Assembly: GCA_017654935.2 (NCBI GenBank)
Contig: CM065699.1
Coordinates: forward strand, 38,935,450-38,999,449
Source: Phymorhynchus buccinoides
Lineage: Eukaryota; Mollusca; Gastropoda; Neogastropoda; Raphitomidae
Length of the DNA: 64,000 nt
Reading direction: 5' to 3'
In this document: in pieces, positions 22,515-32,800 of the stretch
Layout of the letters: each line of letters opens with the position of its first letter
Numbering within the stretch: the first letter of the stretch is position 1
Program-made: the position numbers and the translations under genes
The notes under the pieces: model-generated
What the model was told of the DNA's origin: nothing
The model's database searches: none
What the model saw: the letters and a program-made list of their open reading frames with translations, nothing else

Positions 22515-22728
22515 TTAACCCCTTGACTGCCACCAACGTATCACCACGTACTGATCAGATGAAGAAGAATAACTCTGGTATGCATGCTGGCTTTTGCTCT
22601 AACACAGTCAAGAGAGTTATATCCCCAGACCATTTTGCCAGATTGGCTCTATCAGTTGTCTTTTTCGTGGCATGATTTGGGCCAATATCTTTTTTTTCTT
22701 TAATTTTCTCTGGCAGTCAAGGGGTTAA
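22515..22728 (+). mobile_element. TTAA-flanked MITE family K
   Basis: TTAA-CCCCTTGACTGCCA to TGGCAGTCAAGGGG-TTAA; piggyBac-like. Confidence 0.75.
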
Positions 22729-22775
22729 ATTGTGGAGAATGATTCAACACTAAACAATATAAGAACGATGGCGCC

Positions 22776-22938
22776 ACGTCTCGCCACAGTAGCAAAGACA
22801 AAAGTAAGTAAGGGGTAAGATAGGTATAAAAGTAAATTAAATCGCTAGTCACATACGTCTCGCCACAGTAGCAAAGACAAAAGTAAGTAAGGGGTAAGAT
22901 AGGTATAAAAGTAAATTAAATATCGCTAGTCACAATAA
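22776..22938 (+). repeat. 81-bp tandem duplication
   Basis: CGTCTCGCCACAGTAGCAAA through GCTAGTCACA twice, nearly identical. Confidence 0.9.
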
Positions 22939-23011
22939 CTTAGCTAACTCTCAAAACAAGACTTGGTCAATTGTGATGCAGTACGTGAATACCCAGCTAA
23001 AGTCGGCCAGC

Positions 23012-23012
<1 letters not shown>

Positions 23013-23062
<50 letters not shown>

Positions 23063-23071
23063 GAGAGAGAG
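23013..23071. repeat. (GA)n microsatellite
   Basis: GAGA repeat with two AAAG interruptions. Confidence 0.9.
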
Positions 23072-23229
23072 ATTTGATTGATTGAAAAATTGTTCAAAAT
23101 AAACTATTAGAGATAGATGAATTCTGTTTTTTGCCTGTTAATCTGTTGTCTCTGGCCTTTCTGAAAATATCAATAAGTCAACAGTGATCATTTACGACAT
23201 TAGCCTGGTTTTCCTGTGCTGCATCACAA

Positions 23230-23320
23230 TTCATCACCAAACACCCCCTTTGAGAGCACAAATTTTCGATTTTAATTTCTTTTTCAACAACATCTTTAAA
23301 AATGGCGGCAATGGTCGACT
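23230..23320 (+). repeat. Dispersed repeat family G
   Basis: Partner of 10350-10425. Confidence 0.6.
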
Positions 23321-23329
23321 TATGGCGAT

Positions 23330-23394
23330 TATTTGCCCACCAGGGCGCAGTCAATCCACTAGGGGCTTATCACGCGATTTTCTTAGTTGGGCGT

Positions 23395-23439
<45 letters not shown>

Positions 23440-23545
23440 GGGACTCCTCCCTCTCTCTCTTTCTTTATCCCCAACTAAGAATATAGAGAGGATTAGCCCC
23501 ACTCGAGCACTATGCCCCCTGGTGGTCAAGTCGCTCATTATCACA
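23330..23545 (+). mobile_element. MITE family L with GA-repeat centre
   Basis: CACCAGGGCGCAG at the left and CCCCCTGGTGGTC at the right, with AACTAAGAATATAGAGAGGA inside. A second copy is at 43575-43843. Confidence 0.55.
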
Positions 23546-23713
23546 CTTATGCAACCACATTCACCCCCACACACAAAACAAGAGATTAGTCTAGGTTTTA
23601 TTTTTAAGTTGTTGATAGTCCCGTCAACATCTACAGTACGGGCATGTCAGGACTGTCACCACATAAGGTTCGAACCGCCAATCACATCCTAACAAGGTAA
23701 CAATAAACATATC

Positions 23714-23959
23714 TTAACTCTTTCACAGCCAAAGTCGCATTTTAGCACCACAGTGATTCAACACCTATGTCAATAAAAGGCATCAAATTTGGGTCTATTA
23801 TCCAAATACCCTATTGTCTTAGTTTTGGGTAGTAAGGATAGACCTTATTTTATATATGTCACAGAAGAATCCCCAATACTGCAGATGGATTTTGTTCTCT
23901 ACCCAGGTAAATTTAATGGGAATGCTTAGCTGAAACATGGCTGGCGGTGAAAGGGTTAA
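23714..23959 (+). mobile_element. piggyBac-like MITE family C
   Basis: TTAA-CTCTTTCACAGCCA to TGGCGGTGAAAGGG-TTAA. Confidence 0.75.
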
Positions 23960-24136
23960 CCATATAGCACATCGTGACAACATAAAAAAAAGGGATTCAA
24001 ACAAACACAGTGCATAATCAAACAAGCAAAGGTAAAGCAAAAAGTTACCTACAGTGTGCTTCACTGCACTGCACTACACAAAACTGCTATGCAAACTACA
24101 AACACTACAAACATCAACCAGAAGATTACTTCAATA

Positions 24137-24549
24137 TATCGTCGGTGAAATTCGAAAACCTTGTATCTCAATTTTGGTAGTTTTGACCAAAACGAAATAA
24201 ACTGTTTTAAAAATTAACCGCGTTGACCACAATTGATTAACTATGATGAATATGTTGTTCAAGACATTGCGAGTTTAGTCCTGCATTTTGTTAAAATTAC
24301 TGCCAACATTTTTTTTAGACTTGAAAAGAACGAAGATACGAGGTTTTTGTCCTTAACTATAGATCTGAATTTGGGACTTACGAGTTTTTCATCTATTTTC
24401 ACAACCTCATTTACCCCAGATAGAAAGTCGTTAGAGATACGAGCTTTTGATGGAGGGAGGCGGGAAAAATTAGAATGCTGACTATGTATCTAACTAAAAA
24501 ATCAAAAAAAATCGAGATACAAGGTTTTTTAATTTCACCGATGATATAA
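24137..24549 (+). mobile_element. TIR element family M
   Basis: ATATCGTCGGTGAAATT...ACCTTGTATCTC at the left and its complement at 24508-24549. Internal near-repeats of GAGATACGAG. About 410 bp, non-coding. Confidence 0.65.
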
Positions 24550-24579
24550 TTCACCTGCACCTCATTATCATGTTAAACT

Positions 24580-24842
24580 TTAACCCTTCCAGCACCATGT
24601 ATTTTGGGGGGGATTTTATGTTCTTGGTTGTCCGTTCCATCTTAACCGACAAGAGGGGAGGGGGGGGGGGGTATTTTAAGTATTTTTTTTCAAGCGCGCT
24701 TGTGTTGCTTTAAAGGAAAACAAATCATTGACATAAGCTCTGCAAATAGACAAACACATGGCAGTGAATGTCTTTGCATTTGGTGGGAGTGAAGTGTGAT
24801 GTACTGGGCGAATACGTCCGCCCATGGTGCTAGAAGAGTTAA
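24580..24842 (+). mobile_element. TTAA-flanked MITE family N
   Basis: TTAA-CCCTTCCAGCACCATG to CATGGTGCTAGAAGAG-TTAA; piggyBac-like, about 260 bp with a G11 run. Confidence 0.7.
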
Positions 24843-24889
24843 AATCATAGGTTCACCAATGTCCAAAGGTGAACAGTCTGTTTTTTATG

Positions 24890-24892
<3 letters not shown>

Positions 24893-24920
<28 letters not shown>

Positions 24921-24999
24921 TTGTGTGCGTGTGTGTGTGTGTGTGTGTGCGCATGCGTGCGTCAATGTCCAAAGGTGAACAGTCTGTTTTTTATGGTGA

Positions 25000-25058
<59 letters not shown>

Positions 25059-25077
25059 CGCGTGCGTGCGCGTGTGC

Positions 25078-25109
<32 letters not shown>

Positions 25110-25110
25110 T
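24893..25110. repeat. (GT)n microsatellite with duplicated leader
   Basis: CAATGTCCAAAGGTGAACAG and the following GT block occur twice (24857 and 24963). Confidence 0.9.
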
Positions 25111-25499
25111 AAACAAACCCTTTCTGCAACAACAAAATCTATTGTTCTTCCCAAACTGTTTAACAAAAACAACACTTGCTTTCAAACTGACTTTCTGTAA
25201 GAAAAAAAATATAGCTAGAAGATTCTCTTTTACACACGTTTTATTGTTATTTATTTGTTTTTGTTTTTAAGAACACATTTTCAATGAAAAACTTGAGAAA
25301 CAACTGTGGAATCATAACAAGCAACAAATTTAAAATTCTGTTTTCAACAAATTTATATAAATCTTCGCTCGAGACATTTTGGAAGCAACGTCTCAAATAA
25401 ACCCAAACATCAGTATCTAACTCCACTGATCAGCTGTCAAACCATGCATTAAATAGACACACAAAATCATATAGTAATAAGCCAACTGTCCGTGTGTGT

Positions 25500-25920
25500 G
25501 TGTGTGTGTGTCTGAAACACGAAACGGGCCTTATAACTCCGCCGTTGTTCGACCGAATCGCTTCAAATTTGCTGTGAGCCCTAACGGGGCGATGGCAACG
25601 GCAACTGAGGCGGCCGTATCATTTGCGCGGTTTCGCAAATGCGCGAAACGCGCATCCGCCGGCCTCTCGGCGCCCGTATCTCCGGCGTTTCTGGGCCGAT
25701 TGCCTTCGAATTTGGCAGGCAGATGACCGGGGACGGTGACTATCGGTGTGCCAAACCGGAAGCGAATCGGTTCAGAAACGCGCGCGCTATACCACTCTGC
25801 CGTTTCTTAACCGAATCGCTTCAAATTTGCTGTACTCAGCGTTACCAGTACTTGGCGTTACCGTTACTAGGCGTTACCGTTACTAGGCGTTACTGGTACT
25901 CGGCGTTGCGCTAGTCCTTT
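25500..25920. other. GC-rich, CpG-rich island with internal repeats, unidentified
   Basis: ACCGAATCGCTTCAAATTTG occurs at about 25552 and 25810, with a diverged form near 25695. GGCGTTACCGTTACTA repeats at 25853-25890. The composition differs from the AT-rich surroundings. Short open frames exist but none is recognisable. Confidence 0.4.
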
Positions 25921-26089
25921 TAAAAAGCTGAAAAGCAGGGGTCTAAAGGGGTCCGTCTAGTCCCTTAGTCCCCAGAGGGGTACAGACGCGGCATCCTTGT
26001 CGGGGAGAGAGGGGCGGGGCACATGACAGGCTCTCCTTGAAACAACGTACAAAGCTAAGGCATGACATGGGCAATGGCAGGTGGTGGTA

Positions 26090-26490
26090 TACATTCCTTC
26101 TTCTTCTGCGTTCCCAGGCCATATGGCCATAATGGGTAAGGCACGTATGTGTCCGTTTTTCAGTTTTCACTGGTCTCCCCGCTGCGTACAGCCGACACAT
26201 TCCAATTTCGGAGGAGCTCAAAGGAGAAAAATTATTTGGAAGTTTTTTGGGGGGTTTTAAAAGGCAGGAGAATGGGCCAATAAGTCAGAAAGATAATGGA
26301 TGACAGAAAGCAAATAGAAAAGGCAGAGTCAAAGAGAGTGGCGGATAAGAGGAAGTTACAAGCACAGAACCTCAAGAAAGTGAGGAGACTATTGAGGGGG
26401 TGTCCAGCTCCCTGCATGGAGGCACGAGGCATCCACCCACTGCCCCGGGCTCTGTGGTACGAACAAAATATGGAAAAATGAGAAAGGGAG
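26090..26490 (-). repeat. SINE-like family E
   Basis: Reverse copy starting TTCTTCTTCTGCGTTCCCAG. Adjoining bases to 26490 also match the 5930-6000 segment. Confidence 0.6.
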
Positions 26491-26569
26491 GTTGTTTCTT
26501 CTCTTTCTACCTTGATCACCAAACCAAACCCTGGAGAGTTTTTCCCCATTCTACCATTTTCGTCCCTGC

Positions 26570-26800
26570 TCCTCAATAGTTATCAGATTATCGCCCTTGC
26601 CTGCTATTGTAGTAGCATAGAGCCACAGAAAATTCTCTGCCCCTGGCTCATCACTAGGTGGCATGGTCAATTCGGTCCTAAAATTAACACACTTTCGTGT
26701 CACCAAGAAGTAGAATAAAGCCTCATTCAGGCACACGTGGCCTGCAGAGAAGCCCCACATAGTCTTCCTCAGTTAACTCCCCGTCGCAGTTATGCCAGAC
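26570..26800 (+). repeat. Dispersed repeat family O
   Basis: TTATCGCCCTTGCCTG and GCATAAAGCC-like segments shared with 27380-27600, 46660-47110 and 47450-47530. No structure recognised. Confidence 0.45.
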
Positions 26801-27192
26801 TACTGGATTGTAGCAATGTATTTGAAAGAAGAAGAAGAACTAACTGAAGCCAGTTGTCATGGAACCCCAGCAAACATTCGGCTCGGTAGGGTGTGGAGAT
26901 AGGAGGGTGGGGAATGGAAGGAGGGTAGGGCAATGTAGAAACGTGTTTTGAGCTAGACATAAGATCTGGGGGGAGGGGGGGGTTGGGTTTTTTTTTAAGA
27001 TATCAAAATTTGCATGGATAGTTGTACCTGACAAATCTTATTACACGAGAGCAACTAAACACACGCATACACACACACACACGTACACACACACTGATGT
27101 GGCAAGTACTAAAAAAATATCCTTGGGTGAATATTTTCATATCCACCACTGTTTCATCATCTGAGACCAACATGGAAAACAAGCTGATGTAA

Positions 27193-27345
27193 AGGGACAC
27201 CCACACGCCAGCTAAAATCGCACGACTGTACGATACGATTCGATCACGTGATCTCGAAGTGCAAAATCACATTTGTTCTTGGAGACCACATGATCGAATC
27301 GTATCGTACAGTCGTGCGATTTTAGTGGACGTGTGACTGTCCCTC
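27193..27345. mobile_element. Palindromic MITE
   Basis: AGGGACACCCACACG... to ...CGTGTGACTGTCCCT with long arms (AAATCGCACGACTGTACGAT and its complement). Confidence 0.75.
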
Positions 27346-27379
27346 AAGAGGCATACAATGAGGCTTTATACTGAAACTT

Positions 27380-27600
27380 CTCTGCCCCGGTCTCGTGACC
27401 TGAGATGTGAACGCCACCTACTTAAGATTATCGCCCTTGCCTGTCAGGAACTAGTAGTATATATTGCCACATAAAATTATCTGCTCCTGACTCGTCACCA
27501 GGGGGCATCGGCAGTTCGGGCCTAAAATTATCGCCCTTTCGTGTCGGCAAGGAGTAGCATAAAGCCTCATTGTGAAAACGTGCATGGATGGAATAGGATG
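27380..27600 (+). repeat. Dispersed repeat family O
   Basis: ATTATCGCCCTTGCCTGTCA, AAAATTATCGCCCTTTCGTG and AGTAGCATAAAGCCTCATT. Confidence 0.45.
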
Positions 27601-27699
27601 TACCCAACACTTCTTATCTGAGACCAACTTGAATGAAAAGAAAACAACTACAACAACTAAGTGTCATGATTAAGATCGCCAAACTAAATGAGAAAAGCC

Positions 27700-28345
27700 T
27701 CATAATCTGACATTTTGCAAAGCCACAGAGAAGAAATGCTAATACAGTGGAACCTCCCTTATAAGACTCCCTCCCACATAAGACCTACTTCTCTGAGACA
27801 TTGCCCTTCTTTGTAAGTATAAAAATGACCACCTCCCTTATAAGACCCCATTTTGGATGATTTTTTAGGGTCTTTTAAGGAAGGTTCCACTGTACTACGA
27901 CATATAGCAGTAGTGGTTACAGTCTTGAGCAAAATTAATAATTAATGTCACATTTTGACATTCTGCCATGCCAGAGTAGACATGTCGACACTGTGGTCAG
28001 TCTTCAGCGGAATGCACTCTTATTTATTTTATTTTTATTTTCTCCATTATAGTCCCGTCAACAGCTATGGTCATCTCTGGTTGAAGGGAGATAAATCTCC
28101 TGACTCATCATACTTTTTCTTCATCAAACAGAAGGCATAATCTTTTTTTGCCGCACACAAGCAAGAGAGAGAGAGAGAGAGCTTGCCGTCGCTGACAAAA
28201 TGCCTTCTATTGCACCACCTATGTGGAAGGGTGATAAATCTACCTAAAGTGCTCATTACCAGATGAGGATAGCCTGATATTCTGGCGTTCTGCAATGCCA
28301 CGGAAGAAATGCTGATGCCGCGCTGTAGCAGTACTGGTCAGTCTT
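27700..28345 (-). repeat. Decayed further copies of the FBXL terminal-exon end
   Basis: Short matches to CTGACATTCTGCAAAGCCAC and the following sequence recur near 27708, 27955 and 28272, with the GGTCAGTCTTCAGC segment also repeated. They look like older members of the same duplication series, separated by insertions. Confidence 0.55.
27743..27894 (+). mobile_element. MITE family A
   Basis: TA-CAGTGGAACCTCCC at the left and AAGGTTCCACTG-TA at the right; about 150 bp with no coding content. Confidence 0.75.
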
Positions 28346-28589
28346 CAGCCAAATTACTGTACTAAACGAGGAAAGCCTCATACCAATATCCTCTCGCCTT
28401 GGCTTAAGGCCGTGTACACACATAAGCGGACATTCCATGTGAAAACCTGTGCGCAATCCATAAATAAGTGAAACAAAGAAGGGAAAAGATTTGCGCACAT
28501 GTCCGAATTCCCCCTAAACTTTTATTCTTCTTTCTTCCACTTATTTAGGGTTTTCTGTACGGAACTTACGCATCTAATGTGAACCCGGC

Positions 28590-28880
28590 CTTAGGCTGTA
28601 TCAGACCAACTGACATAGGCTAGAACACCAAGGCTACATCAAAATGTTGTTATGCGCTGCACAGTTATGCGGGGATTGTCTTTAGCCATGACAAGCTCCT
28701 ATCATAGCATCATCAGTCTCCAAAATACTCCGAAGTCGGAATGTGGCTGCCTATGTGACGGGGTAGCCAAAACCGGTCACACACGTAATGTTCTCATCCC
28801 TGGCTGATGCATTTGTACCACAGCGTTCAAGCACTTCGGCTGTTCGGCTGATCCCTGGAGTCTTTTACTAAAAAGACTTT
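28590..28880 (+). repeat. Dispersed repeat family Q
   Basis: GGCTGTATCAGACCAACTGA to GATCCCTGGAGTCTTTTAC. Members end in (CAA)n or start (GTT)n in reverse: 34590-35025, 43375-43540, 47140-47435, 48575-48735, 53945-54180. No pol III boxes recognised. Confidence 0.6.
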
Positions 28881-28971
28881 TTTATTTACAGAGTGGCAGA
28901 ATATGAGTATATATGTTGTTGTTGTTTGTTGTTTTTGTTGTCGTACTCTGGCTAAAAGTTACACACACTAC

Positions 28972-29102
28972 AATGAGCAAAAAACACCCTCAAATTCTGA
29001 CATTCTGCAAAGCCACACCGGAGACGCCGATGCTGCGCCGCAACAACATGGTCAATGTCTTGAGCCGCCCCTATAGCATGTCGGCGGCCTGGGGCGTCTT
29101 TT
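28972..29102 (-). pseudogene. Duplicate of the FBXL terminal-exon 3' end
   Basis: Strong similarity to 29512-29645: same end (SGVALQNVRI-stop sense), same downstream sequence, and an internal stop from a point change in the copy. It lies downstream of the real exon and is bounded by a MITE at 29104. Confidence 0.85.
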
Positions 29103-29103
29103 C

Positions 29104-29261
29104 CTGGTGGAACCTCCCTTATAAGACCTTAAAAAATCGTCCCAAATGAGGTCTTATAAGGGAGGTTCCACTGTATTAAAATTACCTCCATTATAAGACC
29201 CCTCCCAATTAAGACCTCATTCCGGACGATTTTTGAAGGTCTTATAAGGGAGGTTCCACCA
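29104..29261 (+). mobile_element. MITE family A, two adjoining partial copies
   Basis: Two inverted-repeat units (29104-29174 and 29175-29261), each ending in GGAGGTTCCAC. Confidence 0.6.
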
Positions 29262-29285
29262 GTAAAAGTTGCACCCATGCACACT

Positions 29286-29503
29286 CAGGGCTCCCAGGGA
29301 CCCCCATTTGGGGGACTATGAAGCGCTAAAATTCTAAAGGACCCTCTAAAAGAATGTGCAGGGGGTCCCAGGGATGCACTAGAAAAATCATTTTTAGCAT
29401 TCGCTATGCCACTGGGACCCTCTATCCCGCCTCTAGGACCCTCTATACTGTAAGTGAAGGAGTCCCTGGGACCCCTTGTTTTGCGGGACGATTGGGAGCC
29501 CTG
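29286..29503 (+). mobile_element. hAT-like MITE family B
   Basis: CAGGGCTCCC ... GGGAGCCCTG termini, with body including GAATGTGCAGGGGGTCCCAG. Confidence 0.65.
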
Positions 29504-29533
29504 ACACTACATGAGCAAAAAAACCAACCACCT

Positions 29534-29818
29534 TCAAATTCTGACATTCTGCAAAGCCACACCGGAGACGCCGATGCTGCGGCGCAGCAGAGTGGTCAGC
29601 GTCTTGAGCCGGCCCTCCAGCATGTCGGCGGCCTGGGGCGTCAGGCCGCTGCAGAAGGAAACGTCCAGGTGGTGCAGGCGCCGACAGTTGTCCCCCACGT
29701 GGATGAAGGTGGTGTCCGTCAGCCGGTCGCAGTTGGACAGGTCCAGGTGAGTCAGGCGCGGGCACCGGGAGGTCACCGCGTCCACTGATGCATCCGTGAT
29801 GCGAGAGCACTGCTGGAG
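29534..29818 (-). CDS. FBXL terminal exon with stop codon
   Basis: This 285-bp exon follows acceptor cgacccccag. It encodes LQQCSRITDASVDAV, LTHLDLSNCDRLTD, LHHLDVSFCSGLTP and ends SGVALQNVRI before TGA at 29534-29536. At least one good copy and several decayed copies of this 3' end lie downstream (27700-29102). Confidence 0.86.
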   Translation of the reverse strand, partial: LQQCSRITDASVDAVTSRCPRLTHLDLSNCDRLTDTTFIHVGDNCRRLHHLDVSFCSGLTPQAADMLEGRLKTLTTLLRRSIGVSGVALQNVRI

Positions 29819-32800
29819 CTGGGGGTCGAGAGATTAGGATTGAAAATAGTAATCACTATGATAATCGTCTGTGATATATATGCGAGAGCACTGCTGAGGT
29901 GTGTGAGTGTGCATATGTGAATGAAAGGGTGTGTATGAGCGAGTACATGTGTTTGTGGATGACTATGACAGATATGTGTAAATATAGTTGAAAGTTTGCT
30001 GCCATTTTTTTGGGAAGGAAGTTGTCCTGAAGAAGATAAATAAATCGACATGGTGTTGGTGGGTTTCTGTCTTGTCAAACACACACACACACACACACAC
30101 GCACACACGCACACACGCACGCACACACAGACACACACACACACAACACACACTCAACCCCCACCCTAATACCTGCAGCTCCTCCAGGCTAGGATTATTG
30201 GTGGCGATCTCCACCAGGCCAGCCCCCGTCAGCCCATGCACGCAGTTGAGCTTCAGCACCCGCAGCTCGCAGAACCGCACGGCCCCGCACAGCCCCAGGT
30301 CTGACACCTGGCAGAGGAGAGCAACCAAAATGGTTAAAAGATGTAAAGATTTCAATTACCAAGATAGATTCAAAATTTTAAACCTTCATTCATTAAAAGG
30401 AAGACGTGTTAGGGGAGACCTTATACAGATGTACAAAAATGTTAACAACTTAGACGACATTAGCATTGATTCTCTTCTTACACTGTCCATTTATAACAGC
30501 ACTAGAAATCAAGAGGGAAAATTACATACACAGCGTTGCAATACTAACAGGCATAAACATTGTTTTAGTAATCGAGTTGCTAACACCTAACCTAAAAAAG
30601 AGCACCAACACTAAACACCTTCAAAAACTCTCCTTGACAAAGATGGAGAAAATTTTAGTCAACTATGTTTTGAACATGATGATTGAATTGCAATCATAAT
30701 CTTAAAAGGCATGCTTTAAGCAAACAAAACAGTGTCAATGAAGGGACGTTTATAAGCTTAGGCTTGAGCCACTCCCACACTATACTATAGTACACCGTAA
30801 TTTTCGGACTATAAGGCGATACTTTTTTCTCCAATTTTGACCTATATGCGCCTAATAAGCGAGGGCGCCCTATTAGTGAACAAAATCGTTGTAGAGCTTA
30901 AAATGCCACAATTCTACCAGTTTTCGCAAAGAATTGTCCAAACACAACAACCGGAAGTCGCAAAAACGGAAGTTTCGATTATTTGAGAAGGGAGCCAACT
31001 CTCGTTTATGACAACAATAATGGCGGTCGGTAAGCGTTTACAGGACGTGTATGGGCTTCAAACTTCGACTTTCTTTTGTGAGGTGTGTATCGCCTTATAA
31101 ACGAGGGCGCCTTTTACTTGGTTTTTTTCAGATTTTTCTTGAAAATTGCCCTATTCGCCTTATACACAGCAGCGTCTAATGATCCGAAAAATACGGTACC
31201 ATACCTGCTGGCACGAGGACAGGTCCAGGCTGCGCAGGCAGCTCAGCGCGCTCAGCTTCTCGGGGACCACCGTGCGCTCCAGGTCGGCCACCATCTTCCT
31301 CAGCGCAGCCTCCCGCTTCTCCCGCAGAGGCTCCGTGGGCTTGCGGAAGACGACGGGGCCCGTGTGCGCATGGGAGTGGCGGGATGGCACGCAGCTGCAC
31401 TCCCCCCCGGAGGCCGTGACGGAGGTGATGGGGTCGAGGTGGGCGGGGCAGAAGTCCCGGTCCGCCTTGAGCCCCAGCAGGCCCAGGTCGGTGAGGGCCT
31501 TGCACCAGGCCAGGCGCAGGGAGCGCAGCCCGTGCAGGGAGCTGGAGATCATGTGCAGGGCCACGTCCTGCGCAGGGGGTGTGCCAGAGAAAAGGCAATA
31601 CAGTGGAACCTCCCTTATAAGACCTCCCATTATAAGACTCCCTCCCATATAAGACCTCCTTCTCTGAGACATTGCCCTACTTTGTAAGTATTAAAATTAC
31701 CTCCCTTATAAGACCCCTCCCTTACATTTTGGATGATTTTTGAAGGTCTTATAAGGGAGGTTCCACTGTACAGACACACACACAGGGTGTGCAGCCCGCA
31801 CAGGGAGCTAGAGATCATGTGCAGGGCCACATCCACAGGGGGGGTACCAGAAAAAAGGTAATACAGTAAAAATTGCTCAAGTCGAAATTGAAGGGACTGA
31901 ATTTTCATGGATGCAACTATACTACACAAAATGAAAAAACCTGAAAGGCCGGGGTCTAGGGGTAATGTCCCCCCTGCAGCTGAAGAAAAAAAAAGATTTA
32001 TGAAGGTATTTTAGTTTGCTTTTTGCACAATTTATATAAATGCTTATTTTAAAGTGATTGAAAAATACAGTAGACACACAAAGATCTTGTTTGACAAATT
32101 TAAAAAAATAGGAACTTCCTTTTCCAGTAAAATTCAAAAAAAGGAAATCCTTGTATACCAGGAAAAGTTGCATCCATTAATTTTTATTTTGAGAAAGATT
32201 CAAAAGAGTTTTCAACATAGAGATTATTATACTGGGACCCAAAAATGATTGTGAGTTATCCAATGCTTTGAGTTATCAGTTCTCCACTGTAATAAATATA
32301 ATAATAATAAATAAAGTTTTCATAGCGCTGTGGTTCGATGGCAGGCCATCCTCACCGCGCTTTACGAAAGATCACATTAAAAACAACATATACAATACAA
32401 CAAACTCAGAAACACACATGCGCGCGCGCTCGCACGCATACACACACACACACACTGTGACACACACACACCTGCAGCAGAAAGCACGACCCCAGGTCCA
32501 GGTGCTGCAGTAGAGGCAGACACTGGGTCAGCTGTACGATTATGGGCGTGTCCAGTTTGCTGCAGCACGACAGGTTGAGATGGGTCAGCTGACCTACAGT
32601 TGACCCCTGACACAAGCCCCGCTGCAGGCCGGTACTGGTCACCTGCCATCACCGTTTCAATAGGCATTGTTCGAAAATAGTTAAGGCAGGGCTCCCAGGG
32701 ACCCCCTTTTGGGGGTCTATGAAGCACTAAATTCTAAAGGACCCTCTAAAAGAATGTGCAGGGGGTCCCAGGGATCTACTAGAAAAATTATTTTTAGCAT

